In this document: piece by piece, positions 1 through 7,740 of the stretch | Numbering within the stretch: the stretch's first letter is position 1 | Layout of the letters: each line of letters begins with the position of its first letter | Origin: Chloracidobacterium sp. | GTDB lineage: Bacteria; Acidobacteriota; Blastocatellia; Pyrinomonadales; Pyrinomonadaceae | Length of the DNA stretch: 64,000 nucleotides | NCBI GenBank assembly: GCA_016706275.1 | Contig: JADJJY010000004.1 | Coordinates: 139,387 to 203,386 of the forward strand | Reading direction: 5' to 3' | Notes under the pieces: model-generated | What the model was told of the DNA's origin: nothing | The model's database searches: none | The model's input: only the letters and a program-made list of their open reading frames with translations | Program-made: the position numbers and the translations under genes

Positions 1-462
1 CTGTGTCGGGTTTTGTCCAAAGTTTCGCAGTTCTTCCTCAAACGCACCAAGTGTGACGGTCTCTTTCCCCTGCACCCGCGTGCTGCCCTCGCCCTCCTGC
101 TTATAAACGCCGCCAAGCACAAACACATCGCCGCCGATATGAGAATTGTCTTTTTGTGTGACGTTACCGCCGATCGTCGCCACATCTTCGGCGACCGTAC
201 CTTCGACCGAAACATCTCCACCGACAGCAAGGGCGCTTTTTGCCCGTTTTTTGATGATTATGGATTTACCGAAAACAATGATGTCCTGATCTGGAGCGTC
301 GTTGACGATGACTGTCATTTGGTCATCGGAGACCGTGATCTCAGGATTCGGTTCCATCCCAAAGACGCAGACCACCTCAGCGGCGAGCAGCAAAAACGCA
401 AACGTGAGCAGTCTTTGCGGCAAGACGCGGCTTGTAAATGCTGTCTCTGTTAAATAATTCAC
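1..462 (-). CDS. Polymer-forming (bactofilin-like) membrane protein, partial
   Basis: The reading frame starts at a GTG 15 bases after the stop of the anti-sigma gene and runs off the window edge (154 codons seen). Residues about 18-36 are hydrophobic (LLTFAFLLLAAEVV) and could be a signal peptide or membrane anchor. The rest shows short repeated beta-helix-like steps (VGGDVSVEGTV, IGGNVTQ, IGGDVFVLGG), typical of polymer-forming bactofilin-like proteins. It is the third gene of a sigma/anti-sigma unit, so it may be part of the envelope response controlled there; that role is inferred. The opposite strand also has an open frame here, but it resembles nothing. The start codon has no clear ribosome binding site, so translation may be coupled to the gene before it. 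Confidence 0.65.
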   Translation of the reverse strand, partial: MNYLTETAFTSRVLPQRLLTFAFLLLAAEVVCVFGMEPNPEITVSDDQMTVIVNDAPDQDIIVFGKSIIIKKRAKSALAVGGDVSVEGTVAEDVATIGGNVTQKDNSHIGGDVFVLGGVYKQEGEGSTRVQGKETVTLGAFEEELRNFGQNPTQ

Positions 463-477
463 TGTGGCAGGGATTTA

Positions 478-1041
478 TTAAGTTTTGAGTGTCCTCAAAA
501 CCCTACGCGAGATATATAATGAAAAGCCCGCAAACATCAACGCCATCGCTCCAACAGCGAGAACGCCGATCTGAGCCTGTCCGGCAATGCTGCGGACAAC
601 GATAGCAAGCCCGATAAACAGCGAATAGACCAAGTGGCCAAATATGCCACCGATCGCGGCAGTCTGACCCAAAGCCTCAGCAGCCTTGTCCAATAACGAT
701 CCGGCCTCGGCTCCCATCGCAAATAGTACAAACAGAGCAAGCCCCGCACAGATAAACAGCGCGTTAAACCGCTCACTCGGCCGACGCAATCCGCTCACAG
801 TGCTTTCAGCATTGACAACGACCTGCTTTGCAAAATCCGCGGGCAGTTCTAGTTCGCGTTCGTGACCGAGACTGATATCTAAGTTTCTCAGAAATTCTTT
901 TTGATGATTAAGTTCGATAGAACAAGCCCTGCAGGACGCGAAATGAAGGTCCATCCGCATCTCAAGCGCCGCATCGAGCTCGCCGTCCACATAGGCGGCG
1001 ATCTCGTCGGTCGGGCATTGTAATTCCTCTATCTGCATCAA
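478..1041 (-). CDS. Zinc-finger anti-sigma factor, membrane bound
   Basis: 187 residues. The N-terminal 40 residues carry a zf-HC2 type motif (H-x3-C-x2-C in LHFASCRAC), the zinc-binding anti-sigma fold that holds ECF sigma factors inactive. Hydrophobic segments follow at roughly residues 90-112 and in the C-terminal half (near 130-155 and 158-178), so the protein is anchored in the cytoplasmic membrane. Its ATG overlaps the stop of the sigma factor gene by four bases (ATGA), the usual translational coupling of a sigma/anti-sigma pair. What signal releases the sigma factor cannot be read from the sequence. Confidence 0.85.
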   Translation of the reverse strand: MMQIEELQCPTDEIAAYVDGELDAALEMRMDLHFASCRACSIELNHQKEFLRNLDISLGHERELELPADFAKQVVVNAESTVSGLRRPSERFNALFICAGLALFVLFAMGAEAGSLLDKAAEALGQTAAIGGIFGHLVYSLFIGLAIVVRSIAGQAQIGVLAVGAMALMFAGFSLYISRRVLRTLKT

Positions 1042-1643
1042 AATCCTGTAAAACCACGCTCGATAAAGATGGTGCGCATCATCTCACGTGCTCTAAACAA
1101 TCTGTTTTTTACTGTGCCTAACGGCAACCCCGTAACATCGGCGATCTCGTCATAGCTCAGATCACGCGAATGTCTAAGTAAGATCAGGTCACGATACGCG
1201 GGCGGCAAACAATTCACAACCGCGTCGATCTCGGTCCGCCATTCGCGCACCTCATGATCCTTCTCAGGCGACGGACGCCCGCTCTCGATCTGTATTTGGT
1301 ATGTGCCATCGGCGTTTTCGGTCTCGATGCTCTGCGGTGTGATCGAATTGCGCCGCATATGGTCGATCGCAGCGTTGTGGGCAATACGATAAAGCCAGGT
1401 CGAGAATTTGTACTCGGCACTGTATTTACTCAGCGAATTATAGACCTTGATAAAGACTTCTTGCGTGACGTCCAGAGCCGAATCGTAATCGCCGAGCATG
1501 CGAAAAACATAGCTCGTGATCTGTCGCTGATAACGGTGAACAAGCTCCTCAAAGCCATCAGAACGTCCGCCAATGGTACTGATTATCAGTTCGCCATCGG
1601 TCAAACCCTTAATTCCTTCGATTGAGATCGCTCGTGTCGCCAT
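1038..1643 (-). CDS. ECF (RpoE-like) RNA polymerase sigma factor
   Basis: 201 residues with sigma70 region 2 (FRMLGDYDSALDVTQEVFIK, WLYRIAHNAAIDHMRR) and region 4 (LPPAYRDLILLRHSRDLSYD, GLPLGTVKNRLFRAR) joined by a short linker, the standard ECF architecture and length. It directs core RNA polymerase to a small regulon and is paired with the membrane anti-sigma factor that overlaps its 3' end. A promoter-like site with GAAAC and CGTAGT spaced 17 bases lies just upstream (1655-1682), so it may autoregulate. A similar site precedes the secretin gene. The regulon assignment is inference; the family call is secure. Confidence 0.93.
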   Translation of the reverse strand: MATRAISIEGIKGLTDGELIISTIGGRSDGFEELVHRYQRQITSYVFRMLGDYDSALDVTQEVFIKVYNSLSKYSAEYKFSTWLYRIAHNAAIDHMRRNSITPQSIETENADGTYQIQIESGRPSPEKDHEVREWRTEIDAVVNCLPPAYRDLILLRHSRDLSYDEIADVTGLPLGTVKNRLFRAREMMRTIFIERGFTGF

Positions 1644-1654
1644 CGTGTAGGGGT

Positions 1655-1684
1655 ACTACGGTAGTTTTATTTAAATTGTTTCAA
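1655..1684 (-). promoter_or_regulatory. Candidate ECF-type promoter of the sigma factor gene
   Basis: Read on the minus strand: TTGAAAC, 17 bases, then CGTAGT, ending about 12 bases before the sigma factor ATG. The GAAAC / CGT pattern is typical of ECF sigma promoters. A similar arrangement (GAAAC, 16 bases, CGTGTT) lies upstream of the secretin gene at 6261-6287. The assignment rests on these two sites only. Confidence 0.4.
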
Positions 1685-1709
1685 TTCGCAAGACGCCTGA
1701 AAAGAAATT

Positions 1710-1780
1710 TAACCGCAAAATAAACGAAGGACGCTAAACATAAATAACAATTTAGCGCCTTTTAGTATTTTTCGCGGTTA
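1710..1780. repeat. Palindromic intergenic repeat, GCGAAA family copy 1
   Basis: Two arms, 1710-1738 (taaccgcaaaataaacga...) and 1751-1780 (ending tttttcgcggtta), are imperfect inverted copies. The outer edge TAACCGC / GCGGTTA and the inner CGCTAAA / TTTAGCG are shared with copies at 32492-32565 and 36112-36175. It sits between the PilM-like gene and the sigma factor gene and may act as a transcript-end hairpin, but its recurrence at five loci marks it as an interspersed element. Confidence 0.75.
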
Positions 1781-1784
1781 GATC

Positions 1785-2705
1785 TTAAAAACTAAGTGCT
1801 GCGAGACCAGCGGGAGATGCAAGGTCGTTGAAATTAAGGCCGCCGCCTGGCAGGCTGAGGCCGACATCATCGGACGTAAGCACTCTGACATCACGTCCCA
1901 ATGCCTCCGACGCTATGCTCTGGATACGGGCCGTAGCAAATTCCCCGCCGACGACCATTACGCTATCGAGCGTCCCGGCTGCACCAAATCTATCGTTATA
2001 AAACATCACAAGTCTGTAAACTTCGTCATCGATCTCGTTAGCAGTACACGTAACCGAACGGACAACCGCCGGTTCAGACCCCTTGAGCAGCAATGCTGTA
2101 AATCCGTCATTATTAGAGCTGATCAGCAGCGAATCAAGCCCGCTGTCACCGCCCATCAACCAGTTTGCTTCGCCCATAGCACGCGGCACGATGAGCCCTG
2201 CTTTCCAGCCCAACGCCTCAAAATGTGTTTCAAATTCGTCGATCACGGCCAGCTTGACGGCCGTAGCAAAATAGCGGACGCGCCCGTCTTTGTCCGGCGA
2301 GATCTTTTCCATCGCAATACGCAGATGTACCGCCGGTGCCCCAAAGCTCTGCTCGGCTTTCCAGTCGAGTATCTCGTCGCGTTCGTTATTTGACGCGGGT
2401 TCGCTGTCGAGCGCGAGTATCGCCGCACGGGCGGTATTACTCGGCAGCGAGACGGACCATTTTTTTTGGTTTAACAGACCAGCGATCTCAACAACCTCAC
2501 GTAGTGCTGAGACAAATTCGAAAGGTGCGACGATGTTAGTATTTAAAAACCCGGGGTCGAGCACGCCGTCAGCGAGAGCAACGGTCGCTGCCTGTTTGAT
2601 GCCCAAGTTGCGGCGGCTGCCCTGTAGGGCAACGGCCGAGATGCTATTTTTATCGATGCCGAGAGCCGCGTTGGGAAAGCTGGGACTGGTTATTGAAGAA
2701 AACAT
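1785..2705 (-). CDS. PilM/GspL-like actin-fold pilus assembly ATPase
   Basis: 306 residues. The start (AALGIDKNSISAVAL) looks like the phosphate-1 strand of the actin-like ATPase fold, and VMVVGGEFATARIQ near residue 250 is the expected adenosine-side glycine motif, as in PilM and GspL. Such proteins sit on the cytoplasmic side of the inner-membrane platform of type IV pili and type II secretion systems. It is directly downstream of two pseudopilins and a secretin (4 bases after the previous stop), which supports this role. No PilN, PilO, GspE or GspF gene lies nearby, so the rest of the machine must be elsewhere. Confidence 0.65.
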   Translation of the reverse strand: MFSSITSPSFPNAALGIDKNSISAVALQGSRRNLGIKQAATVALADGVLDPGFLNTNIVAPFEFVSALREVVEIAGLLNQKKWSVSLPSNTARAAILALDSEPASNNERDEILDWKAEQSFGAPAVHLRIAMEKISPDKDGRVRYFATAVKLAVIDEFETHFEALGWKAGLIVPRAMGEANWLMGGDSGLDSLLISSNNDGFTALLLKGSEPAVVRSVTCTANEIDDEVYRLVMFYNDRFGAAGTLDSVMVVGGEFATARIQSIASEALGRDVRVLTSDDVGLSLPGGGLNFNDLASPAGLAALSF

Positions 2706-2708
2706 ATT

Positions 2709-3125
2709 TTAATACTTGTTGAATGGAACATCATTGCTGTCCACCCCGTCGGCGAGGCTCCTGACGTCTTTTAGACCTTGTCCGCCCTCGGACGAATTCG
2801 CATCGTCACCCTGAACCTCATCCCACTCGGTTTTTTCGAGGACCGGATCGATCGGCTTTTCACGCAGGTAATTTGCCTCAACAAGCGAGTCGATATTCTG
2901 CGGCAGCTTGCCCTTGTCGGCCGTATATTGGTCGATGGCCCGACGCATCTGCCAGAGATTTTCTTTCAACACCGTCTCACGAGCCTGCCTGACGCTACGT
3001 TCATAAGTCGGCACGGCGATAGACAGCAAAATGATCATGATAAACATCGCGATCATCAGCTCAAGCAGCGAAAAGCCTTTTTGCCTTTTACCTTTTACCT
3101 TTTGCCTTGCGAAGCTACCAATCAC
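2709..3125 (-). CDS. GspG-like pseudopilin (short)
   Basis: 138 residues with a GTG start inside the previous gene (11-base overlap). The prepilin peptidase motif KGFSLLELMI is followed by a hydrophobic helix to about residue 43, then YERSVRQARETVLKENLWQM and a GspG-type C-terminus (IDQYTADKGKLP, REKPIDPVLEKTEW). The major pseudopilin of type II secretion is cleaved after Gly and assembled into the periplasmic pseudopilus. The basic leader (RQKVKGKRQKG) is encoded by a tandem heptamer-like stretch of AAAAGGT/AAAAGGC units (3080-3112), resembling the text-like repeats found between genes in this window. Confidence 0.88.
   Translation of the reverse strand: MIGSFARQKVKGKRQKGFSLLELMIAMFIMIILLSIAVPTYERSVRQARETVLKENLWQMRRAIDQYTADKGKLPQNIDSLVEANYLREKPIDPVLEKTEWDEVQGDDANSSEGGQGLKDVRSLADGVDSNDVPFNKY
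3083..3112. repeat. Text-like tandem repeat inside the pseudopilin leader
   Basis: Plus strand reads tttttgccttttaccttt followed by further tacctttt/gcctt units: about four copies of a 7-8 base unit. It encodes the positively charged leader peptide of the GspG-like protein, so the insertion appears to be tolerated because this part is cleaved off. Confidence 0.55.
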
Positions 3126-3777
3126 TATACTTCTCCCCGTTCATCGCCTCTCCATCTGAGGCCGACCTGACGTCAAAAACATTTACCTCGTCCCAGTTGT
3201 CCGAGTCGGCCGATTGATACGATGATCGTAGTTTCCAGTCTTTTTCGCCGGTTATCGGATCTATGGGTATCTCACGCAGGTATACCTTGATCACCTCTTT
3301 ATCTTCATTGATTTCGGTCGCCTGAGGGGATTTGTCGGTAATGCCGCTACCGCTTGTAATATTGACCCCTCGAGCACGAACGCGAACGCCTTGGACCAAA
3401 GTGTCGAGGCTCGGAGGAAAACGGTCAAGATTATCCGTCTCAAATATCTTGCAATCGTCAATGACCACGCGGCTGCGAGGATCTGCCGGCGTGTTAAATG
3501 TCGAATTAGGAGCGGTCGGATTACCGTTTGTGATCGCACCCTGCGGACACGATCCATAAGTGTCGCGTTTAAATTCGTCTATCGCACTGCGCAGCATCCG
3601 TAGTGTTTCACGTAGTTTTAGCTCCTTTTGCCGCTTTACCGAGTTTTGTGCGAGCGGGATAGTGCCGACAACCAGTATCGCCAGCACACCAAGCGTGATT
3701 ATCAGCTCAAATAGGCTATATCCGCCCATCTGAATACGCTTATTTTTTATCCGGCAACCAGTCACTTTATTAGTCAA
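3115..3777 (-). CDS. GspG-like pseudopilin (long)
   Basis: 220 residues. MGGYSLFELIITLGVLAILV is a type IV pilin-like N-terminus: Gly before the cleavage site, Glu at +5, then one hydrophobic helix. The mature part keeps the GspG pattern (LKLRETLRMLRSAIDEFKRD; YLREIPIDPITGEKDW), with an insert of about 70 residues in the middle compared with the neighbouring short pseudopilin. It overlaps the secretin stop by 8 bases and the next pseudopilin by 11, so all are translated from one transcript. Probably a pseudopilus component; which of the two is the major subunit cannot be told. Confidence 0.87.
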   Translation of the reverse strand: MTNKVTGCRIKNKRIQMGGYSLFELIITLGVLAILVVGTIPLAQNSVKRQKELKLRETLRMLRSAIDEFKRDTYGSCPQGAITNGNPTAPNSTFNTPADPRSRVVIDDCKIFETDNLDRFPPSLDTLVQGVRVRARGVNITSGSGITDKSPQATEINEDKEVIKVYLREIPIDPITGEKDWKLRSSYQSADSDNWDEVNVFDVRSASDGEAMNGEKYSDW

Positions 3778-6202
3778 ATTTCAGCTTAAAGCTCTTGCCG
3801 TCAACGGTCATAAAATTGAGCACATCGCGGTCAAAAGCGATCTCGGGCCTTCCCGCAGTAAGAGCCTCGATCTCAACGTAAGCAAAAACCCCGGCGGCGT
3901 TCGCGTCGTCTTTCGACGTCAGCGAGACATACATCTTGCCGTTCTGATTTAGGAATGGTGTTGCTAACGTATTAGCCGTCACGCCAAACACGTCGCCATA
4001 CGAGACACTGCGGACAGCGACTTTCTTAACGTCAAATTTCAGCCCCATGACAGCAGATCTAAAGTTCCCGGCACCGTCGATGAGCACTGGTATTTTCAGA
4101 CGCTCACCCGCTTTCATCTCCGGCATTTCAATGCCAAATTTTGGCCCGATCGCCGGTGTCGGATCCGCCGCGACAGCATCCTGCACAACGGTTTTGACCT
4201 CATTGGTCTGTGCCGAGGCGTCAGCGGTTTGATTTAACTGCAAAGTCTTAACGCTATTATCGATAGGTTTTAGATTCGGACCATTTGGTTCGGTCGCCTT
4301 CGCCGTCGAAGATGTGGTTGCATCGGTCTTGACGTATTCCGGAGCCTCCGCCGCACGATCAGGCAACTGGACCGCCGTGTTTGTCGGCAGACGACGCATT
4401 GCCGCTAGATAATCTTGACGATCTTCCTCAACGATCATCGCCTCAAGCGAACTATTTGTCGGCACCGCGAGACTTCCCGTTGGGCGTTCGATCTCGTCCT
4501 CAGGCAAGATGGCCGGAGCACGGATCACACGCGGAGTGACCGCAATGACGATATCGACCTGACGATTGTCACGCGTCGGTGCGGTAAACAGACGCCCGAG
4601 GATCGGTATCAATCCCAGCAGCGGCAAACCCTGTTTGCCCTTGGTCTCAGTTCCCTGTGCGACGCTAGCCAGCAAAAGTGTTTTGTTGTTCTGGATTCGG
4701 GCCGTCCCCTTGATCGTACGCTCGGTAAATGTCGGCGTCAGCGTCGATGCACCCGCGACGTCTTTTGACTCGATCTCCATCGCGACCTGCACGTCCTGAT
4801 TTGGGAAAACAAGCGGCTTAAACTTTAACGTCAAACCGACTTGCTCGTAATTAATAACGTTTGAAACAACACCGCCATTACCTGTCGTCGTACCGGTTCC
4901 GGTTACAAACTGAGCACTCTGCACCGGCACACGTTGGCCGATACGAGCGGACGAATCTTCGTTATTAAAAGCATGTATCTGGGTCGAAGCGATAAGCTTG
5001 GTGTCCGATTTGCTTTGAAACGCCGACAGATTCATCGATGGCAATACAATACCGGTGGCGATCGAATACGGTAAGGCTGCTGAGGTAACTGCTCCGACCA
5101 CTGTGCTCGCTAGCCCTCTAGGGCCGATACCGACCTGTCCCTGCTGCGATCCGCCAAGGCTGGTGAGCTGGCTCTGCGTGCCGATCTGGTTGCCAAACTG
5201 CAACAGGTCACTCTTATTGACCTCATAGATCGCAACATCCATCACGACCTCAGCACGGTCTTTATCCAGCGATTTGATAAGCTGGCCTATAAGCAGAATA
5301 TTCTCCTGCGTATCACGGATCGTGACACTGTTGGTCGCGTCGTCCGTAAGGACGATCGTTCCGCTACGGCCCGGCTGTGCGGGAATAGCTGTTTGGACAA
5401 CTTTTGCGACATCTTTCGGGGCAGCATTTGCGAGATAAAACGTCCGCAGCACGAGCTGTTGAAACTTAACTCGCTGTGCCTGCGTCGCGACCATGATCGT
5501 TCGCGGCCCAACCTTTTGAAAGAAAAGCCCCTCTTGCAAAAATATGTAATCGAGAGCACGGGCCGGCGTCACGCCCTTTAGGTCAATATTGGTCTTACGC
5601 CCCGCCGCCTGAAACGACTCACGGTCAAACAGGACATTTAGATCTAGATCTTTCGCCAATTCTTTAATGATCATCTGCAGATCGATACCGGTCGGAAATG
5701 ACACATCACGCAATTTTTCAAGCTTTTGCGGCATCTGCGGCTCGCCCTTGGCATTAACATAGGCGGTCGGAACGATCTTTACGGAGCCTGTTTTAGGATC
5801 AATGTCGGGCTCGGTCAGCGACTTTTGCAGCCGGACCATCCGATCCATTTCCGTTTTGGCAAGCTCATTTGTCGGATCAAATGCATATGCACGTCTAAAC
5901 GCTCCGTACGCAGCAGGATAGTCCTTTTCATTCGCCGCTATCGAACCCTTCTTCATATAGAGCTGCGATGCATTGAACAATGCCCGCACCAAATGCAGCC
6001 GGTATTCAGGATTCTTAGGGCTTTCGGCAACCGCAAGCGCAAATTCCTCGACGGCGCGATCCCATTCCTCAGCAGCCTCAAACTTCATACCTTCTTTGAA
6101 ATGCTTTTTGTCGTCCGCAAAGCCAAAAGCAGCCGTCGGCATCAGCATCGCGAAAACCAGTAATAATGTCACAAAAAAGGTCAGGTGCGTTGATCGTTTC
6201 AT
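3770..6202 (-). CDS. gspD: GspD/PilQ-type secretin with TPR and cohesin-like domains
   Basis: 810 residues with a signal peptide (FFVTLLLVFAMLMPTAAFGF). TPR-like helices cover about residues 30-110. An STN-type domain (LQMIIKELAKDLDLNVLFD) and secretin N-domain (FYLANAAPKDVAKVVQT) follow, then the secretin beta-barrel region (about 300-570) with GVGIGPRG, the VGLTLKFKPLVFP segment and GLIPILGRLF. The last 90 residues (KFGIEMPEMKAGERLKIPVL) resemble a cohesin fold. It forms the outer-membrane gate of a type II secretion or pilus system and heads the operon with two pseudopilins and a PilM-like gene. The cohesin-like tail is unusual for classical GspD and may bind partner proteins at the cell surface or in the periplasm. 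Confidence 0.9.
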   Translation of the reverse strand: MKRSTHLTFFVTLLLVFAMLMPTAAFGFADDKKHFKEGMKFEAAEEWDRAVEEFALAVAESPKNPEYRLHLVRALFNASQLYMKKGSIAANEKDYPAAYGAFRRAYAFDPTNELAKTEMDRMVRLQKSLTEPDIDPKTGSVKIVPTAYVNAKGEPQMPQKLEKLRDVSFPTGIDLQMIIKELAKDLDLNVLFDRESFQAAGRKTNIDLKGVTPARALDYIFLQEGLFFQKVGPRTIMVATQAQRVKFQQLVLRTFYLANAAPKDVAKVVQTAIPAQPGRSGTIVLTDDATNSVTIRDTQENILLIGQLIKSLDKDRAEVVMDVAIYEVNKSDLLQFGNQIGTQSQLTSLGGSQQGQVGIGPRGLASTVVGAVTSAALPYSIATGIVLPSMNLSAFQSKSDTKLIASTQIHAFNNEDSSARIGQRVPVQSAQFVTGTGTTTGNGGVVSNVINYEQVGLTLKFKPLVFPNQDVQVAMEIESKDVAGASTLTPTFTERTIKGTARIQNNKTLLLASVAQGTETKGKQGLPLLGLIPILGRLFTAPTRDNRQVDIVIAVTPRVIRAPAILPEDEIERPTGSLAVPTNSSLEAMIVEEDRQDYLAAMRRLPTNTAVQLPDRAAEAPEYVKTDATTSSTAKATEPNGPNLKPIDNSVKTLQLNQTADASAQTNEVKTVVQDAVAADPTPAIGPKFGIEMPEMKAGERLKIPVLIDGAGNFRSAVMGLKFDVKKVAVRSVSYGDVFGVTANTLATPFLNQNGKMYVSLTSKDDANAAGVFAYVEIEALTAGRPEIAFDRDVLNFMTVDGKSFKLKFD

Positions 6203-6260
6203 ATTGATATCGGCAGTTTCCGAAAAACAAACTGTGTAAATCCACTAATAGCCAGAGATT

Positions 6261-6289
6261 AACACGCCGTCCGGAGGGCAAAGTTTCAA
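6261..6289 (-). promoter_or_regulatory. Candidate ECF-type promoter of the secretin operon
   Basis: On the minus strand TTGAAAC, 16 bases, CGTGTTAA, about 60 bases upstream of the secretin ATG. It resembles the site in front of the ECF sigma factor gene (GAAAC, 17 bases, CGTAGT). If both are real, the sigma factor would control the secretion operon beside it. Two short matches are weak evidence. Confidence 0.35.
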
Positions 6290-6340
6290 AAAAATCCAGG
6301 TTAATTTTCGGTTTATTAGGCGGAAATTGCAACTCAAAAA

Positions 6341-6395
6341 GCTCCCCTCCTTACCAAGGAGGGGTGGCAGCCGTTTCGGCTGACGGGGTGGTTCT
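6341..6395. repeat. GC-rich double-hairpin repeat (CCCCTCC/GGAGGGG)
   Basis: The sequence contains cccctccttaccaaggaggg, a near-perfect hairpin, then a second hairpin cagccgtttcggctg and ggggtggttc. This resembles an interspersed element I have seen in many environmental bacterial genomes. Only this copy is seen in the window. It lies between cinA and the secretin gene and could also end transcription of neither strand clearly, as no T-run follows. Confidence 0.6.
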
Positions 6396-6411
6396 TTCGT
6401 AGGTCACCGAA

Positions 6412-7647
6412 CTACTTTAATTGTCTACGCAGATAATCAAGCGCGGCTTGACTGGAACGCCACCGGATCAAGTATCGGTCGCCCGGCAGCACGAGCTTCG
6501 CAGATTTAACGACCGTTGCCCCTGCATAACCGATAAATACGGTCCCGACGGGCTTTTCGTCAGATCCGCCATCCGGCCCGGCAATGCCCGTGATCGAGAT
6601 CGCATGGTCGGTTCCTGCATATTTCCTCATCCCGGCGGCCATCGCCTCGGCACACTCGGCACTGACAGCACCGTGTTGCTCTAAGATCTCAGCAGACAAT
6701 CCGAGAGTCCGCATTTTCGCCTCGTTGGAATAAGTGATCGCACCTTCCATAAAGTACGCCGACGATCCCGGCACATCCGTCAATCGCTGGCCGATCAGTC
6801 CGCCGGTACAACTTTCTGCGACGGAGAGCGTCTCGCCGCGTTGTTTCAGCTGCGATCCGACGACCTGTTCCATCGTTTCGCCGTCGGTCGAAAATACCGC
6901 CTTTCCAAGCGCCGCAGCCAGTTCATCGGCGAGCTTATCCGCCGTGGCTTTTGAGACGTCGGCATTGTCCGAGCGGGCCGCAACGTGTATCTCGACCTCG
7001 CTTTTGTTAAACAAAACGGACGTCTGCACATCTTTATAGGACGTATATATCGGAGCCGCGATCTCATCGACCGCCGATTCGCCGAGCCCCGAGACACGCA
7101 AAATACGTCGTCTTACATAAACCTCACCGGCAACAGCTTTTAACTTTGGGAAAACATGAGCCGTGAACATCGCCTGGTTTTCGCGCGGAGGTCCCGGAAG
7201 AATTGCAAGTATCTTGCCGTCGATCTCGGCCATCATCCCAACCGCCGAACCATTCGGATTTGGCAAAATGTCCGCACCATCGATCACATAAGCCTGACGC
7301 TTATTGATCTCAGGCATCTCGCGTCCCCAAGCCTTAAACCGCTCACGCAAATGCGCCTCGATATCGTCGTGATAGACCAATTTCCGGCCGATCGCATTCG
7401 CCGTAAATTGCCGCGTAATATCGTCCTCAGTCGGGCCAAGGCCGCCCGTCGTTATCACAATATCCGACCGCCGCAAAGCATCGCTCACCGCCTCCTCAAG
7501 CCGCGCGCCGTCATCACCGACCACGGTCTTGAGCATGACCTCGATGCCAATATTATTAAGCTCACGCGTCAGCCACAGACTGTTCGTATCAGTCTTATCC
7601 GGCGTCAAAAGCTCTGAGCCAATAGCAATAACTTCTGCTGATAACAT
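6412..7647 (-). CDS. cinA: CinA-like nicotinamide-nucleotide amidase
   Basis: 411 residues. The N-terminal domain (1-170) is the MoaB/MogA-like COG1058 fold (EVIAIGSELLT, TTGGLGPTEDD, LPGPPREN). The C-terminal domain (about 255-411) is the CinA/PncC deamidase (LSVAESCTGGLIGQRLTDVPG, GIAGPDGG, KPVGTVFIG). In this family the C-terminal domain converts nicotinamide mononucleotide to nicotinate mononucleotide in NAD recycling, and the N-terminal domain can have ADP-ribose pyrophosphatase activity. Length and both domains are complete. It stands as a single gene between two intergenic repeats. Confidence 0.93.
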   Translation of the reverse strand: MLSAEVIAIGSELLTPDKTDTNSLWLTRELNNIGIEVMLKTVVGDDGARLEEAVSDALRRSDIVITTGGLGPTEDDITRQFTANAIGRKLVYHDDIEAHLRERFKAWGREMPEINKRQAYVIDGADILPNPNGSAVGMMAEIDGKILAILPGPPRENQAMFTAHVFPKLKAVAGEVYVRRRILRVSGLGESAVDEIAAPIYTSYKDVQTSVLFNKSEVEIHVAARSDNADVSKATADKLADELAAALGKAVFSTDGETMEQVVGSQLKQRGETLSVAESCTGGLIGQRLTDVPGSSAYFMEGAITYSNEAKMRTLGLSAEILEQHGAVSAECAEAMAAGMRKYAGTDHAISITGIAGPDGGSDEKPVGTVFIGYAGATVVKSAKLVLPGDRYLIRWRSSQAALDYLRRQLK

Positions 7648-7656
7648 AAGAGTTTT

Positions 7657-7736
7657 AGCCCACTAAATAAGCGAAAGGACGCGAAAAAGATTTCGGCATT
7701 CCTTCTAATTTTCGTATGTTTCGCGCGTTTCGGGGG
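7657..7736. repeat. Palindromic intergenic repeat, GCGAAA family copy 2
   Basis: Left arm cccactaaataagcgaaagg and following acgcgaaaa is an imperfect inverted copy of the right arm ttttcgtatgtttcgcgcg plus tttcgggggc. It shares the GCGAAA/TTTCGC core with the other four copies, but has diverged at its outer ends. Confidence 0.6.
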
Positions 7737-7740
7737 CAAA

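Noticed and set aside
13..453. Open frame of 146 codons on the plus strand at the window start
   Set aside because: No conserved features; the minus-strand frame here has a signal peptide, a GGDV-type repeat and fits the sigma/anti-sigma operon.
6412..7647. cinA as part of a competence locus
   Set aside because: No recA or competence genes beside it; CinA here is best read as a nucleotide-amidase.
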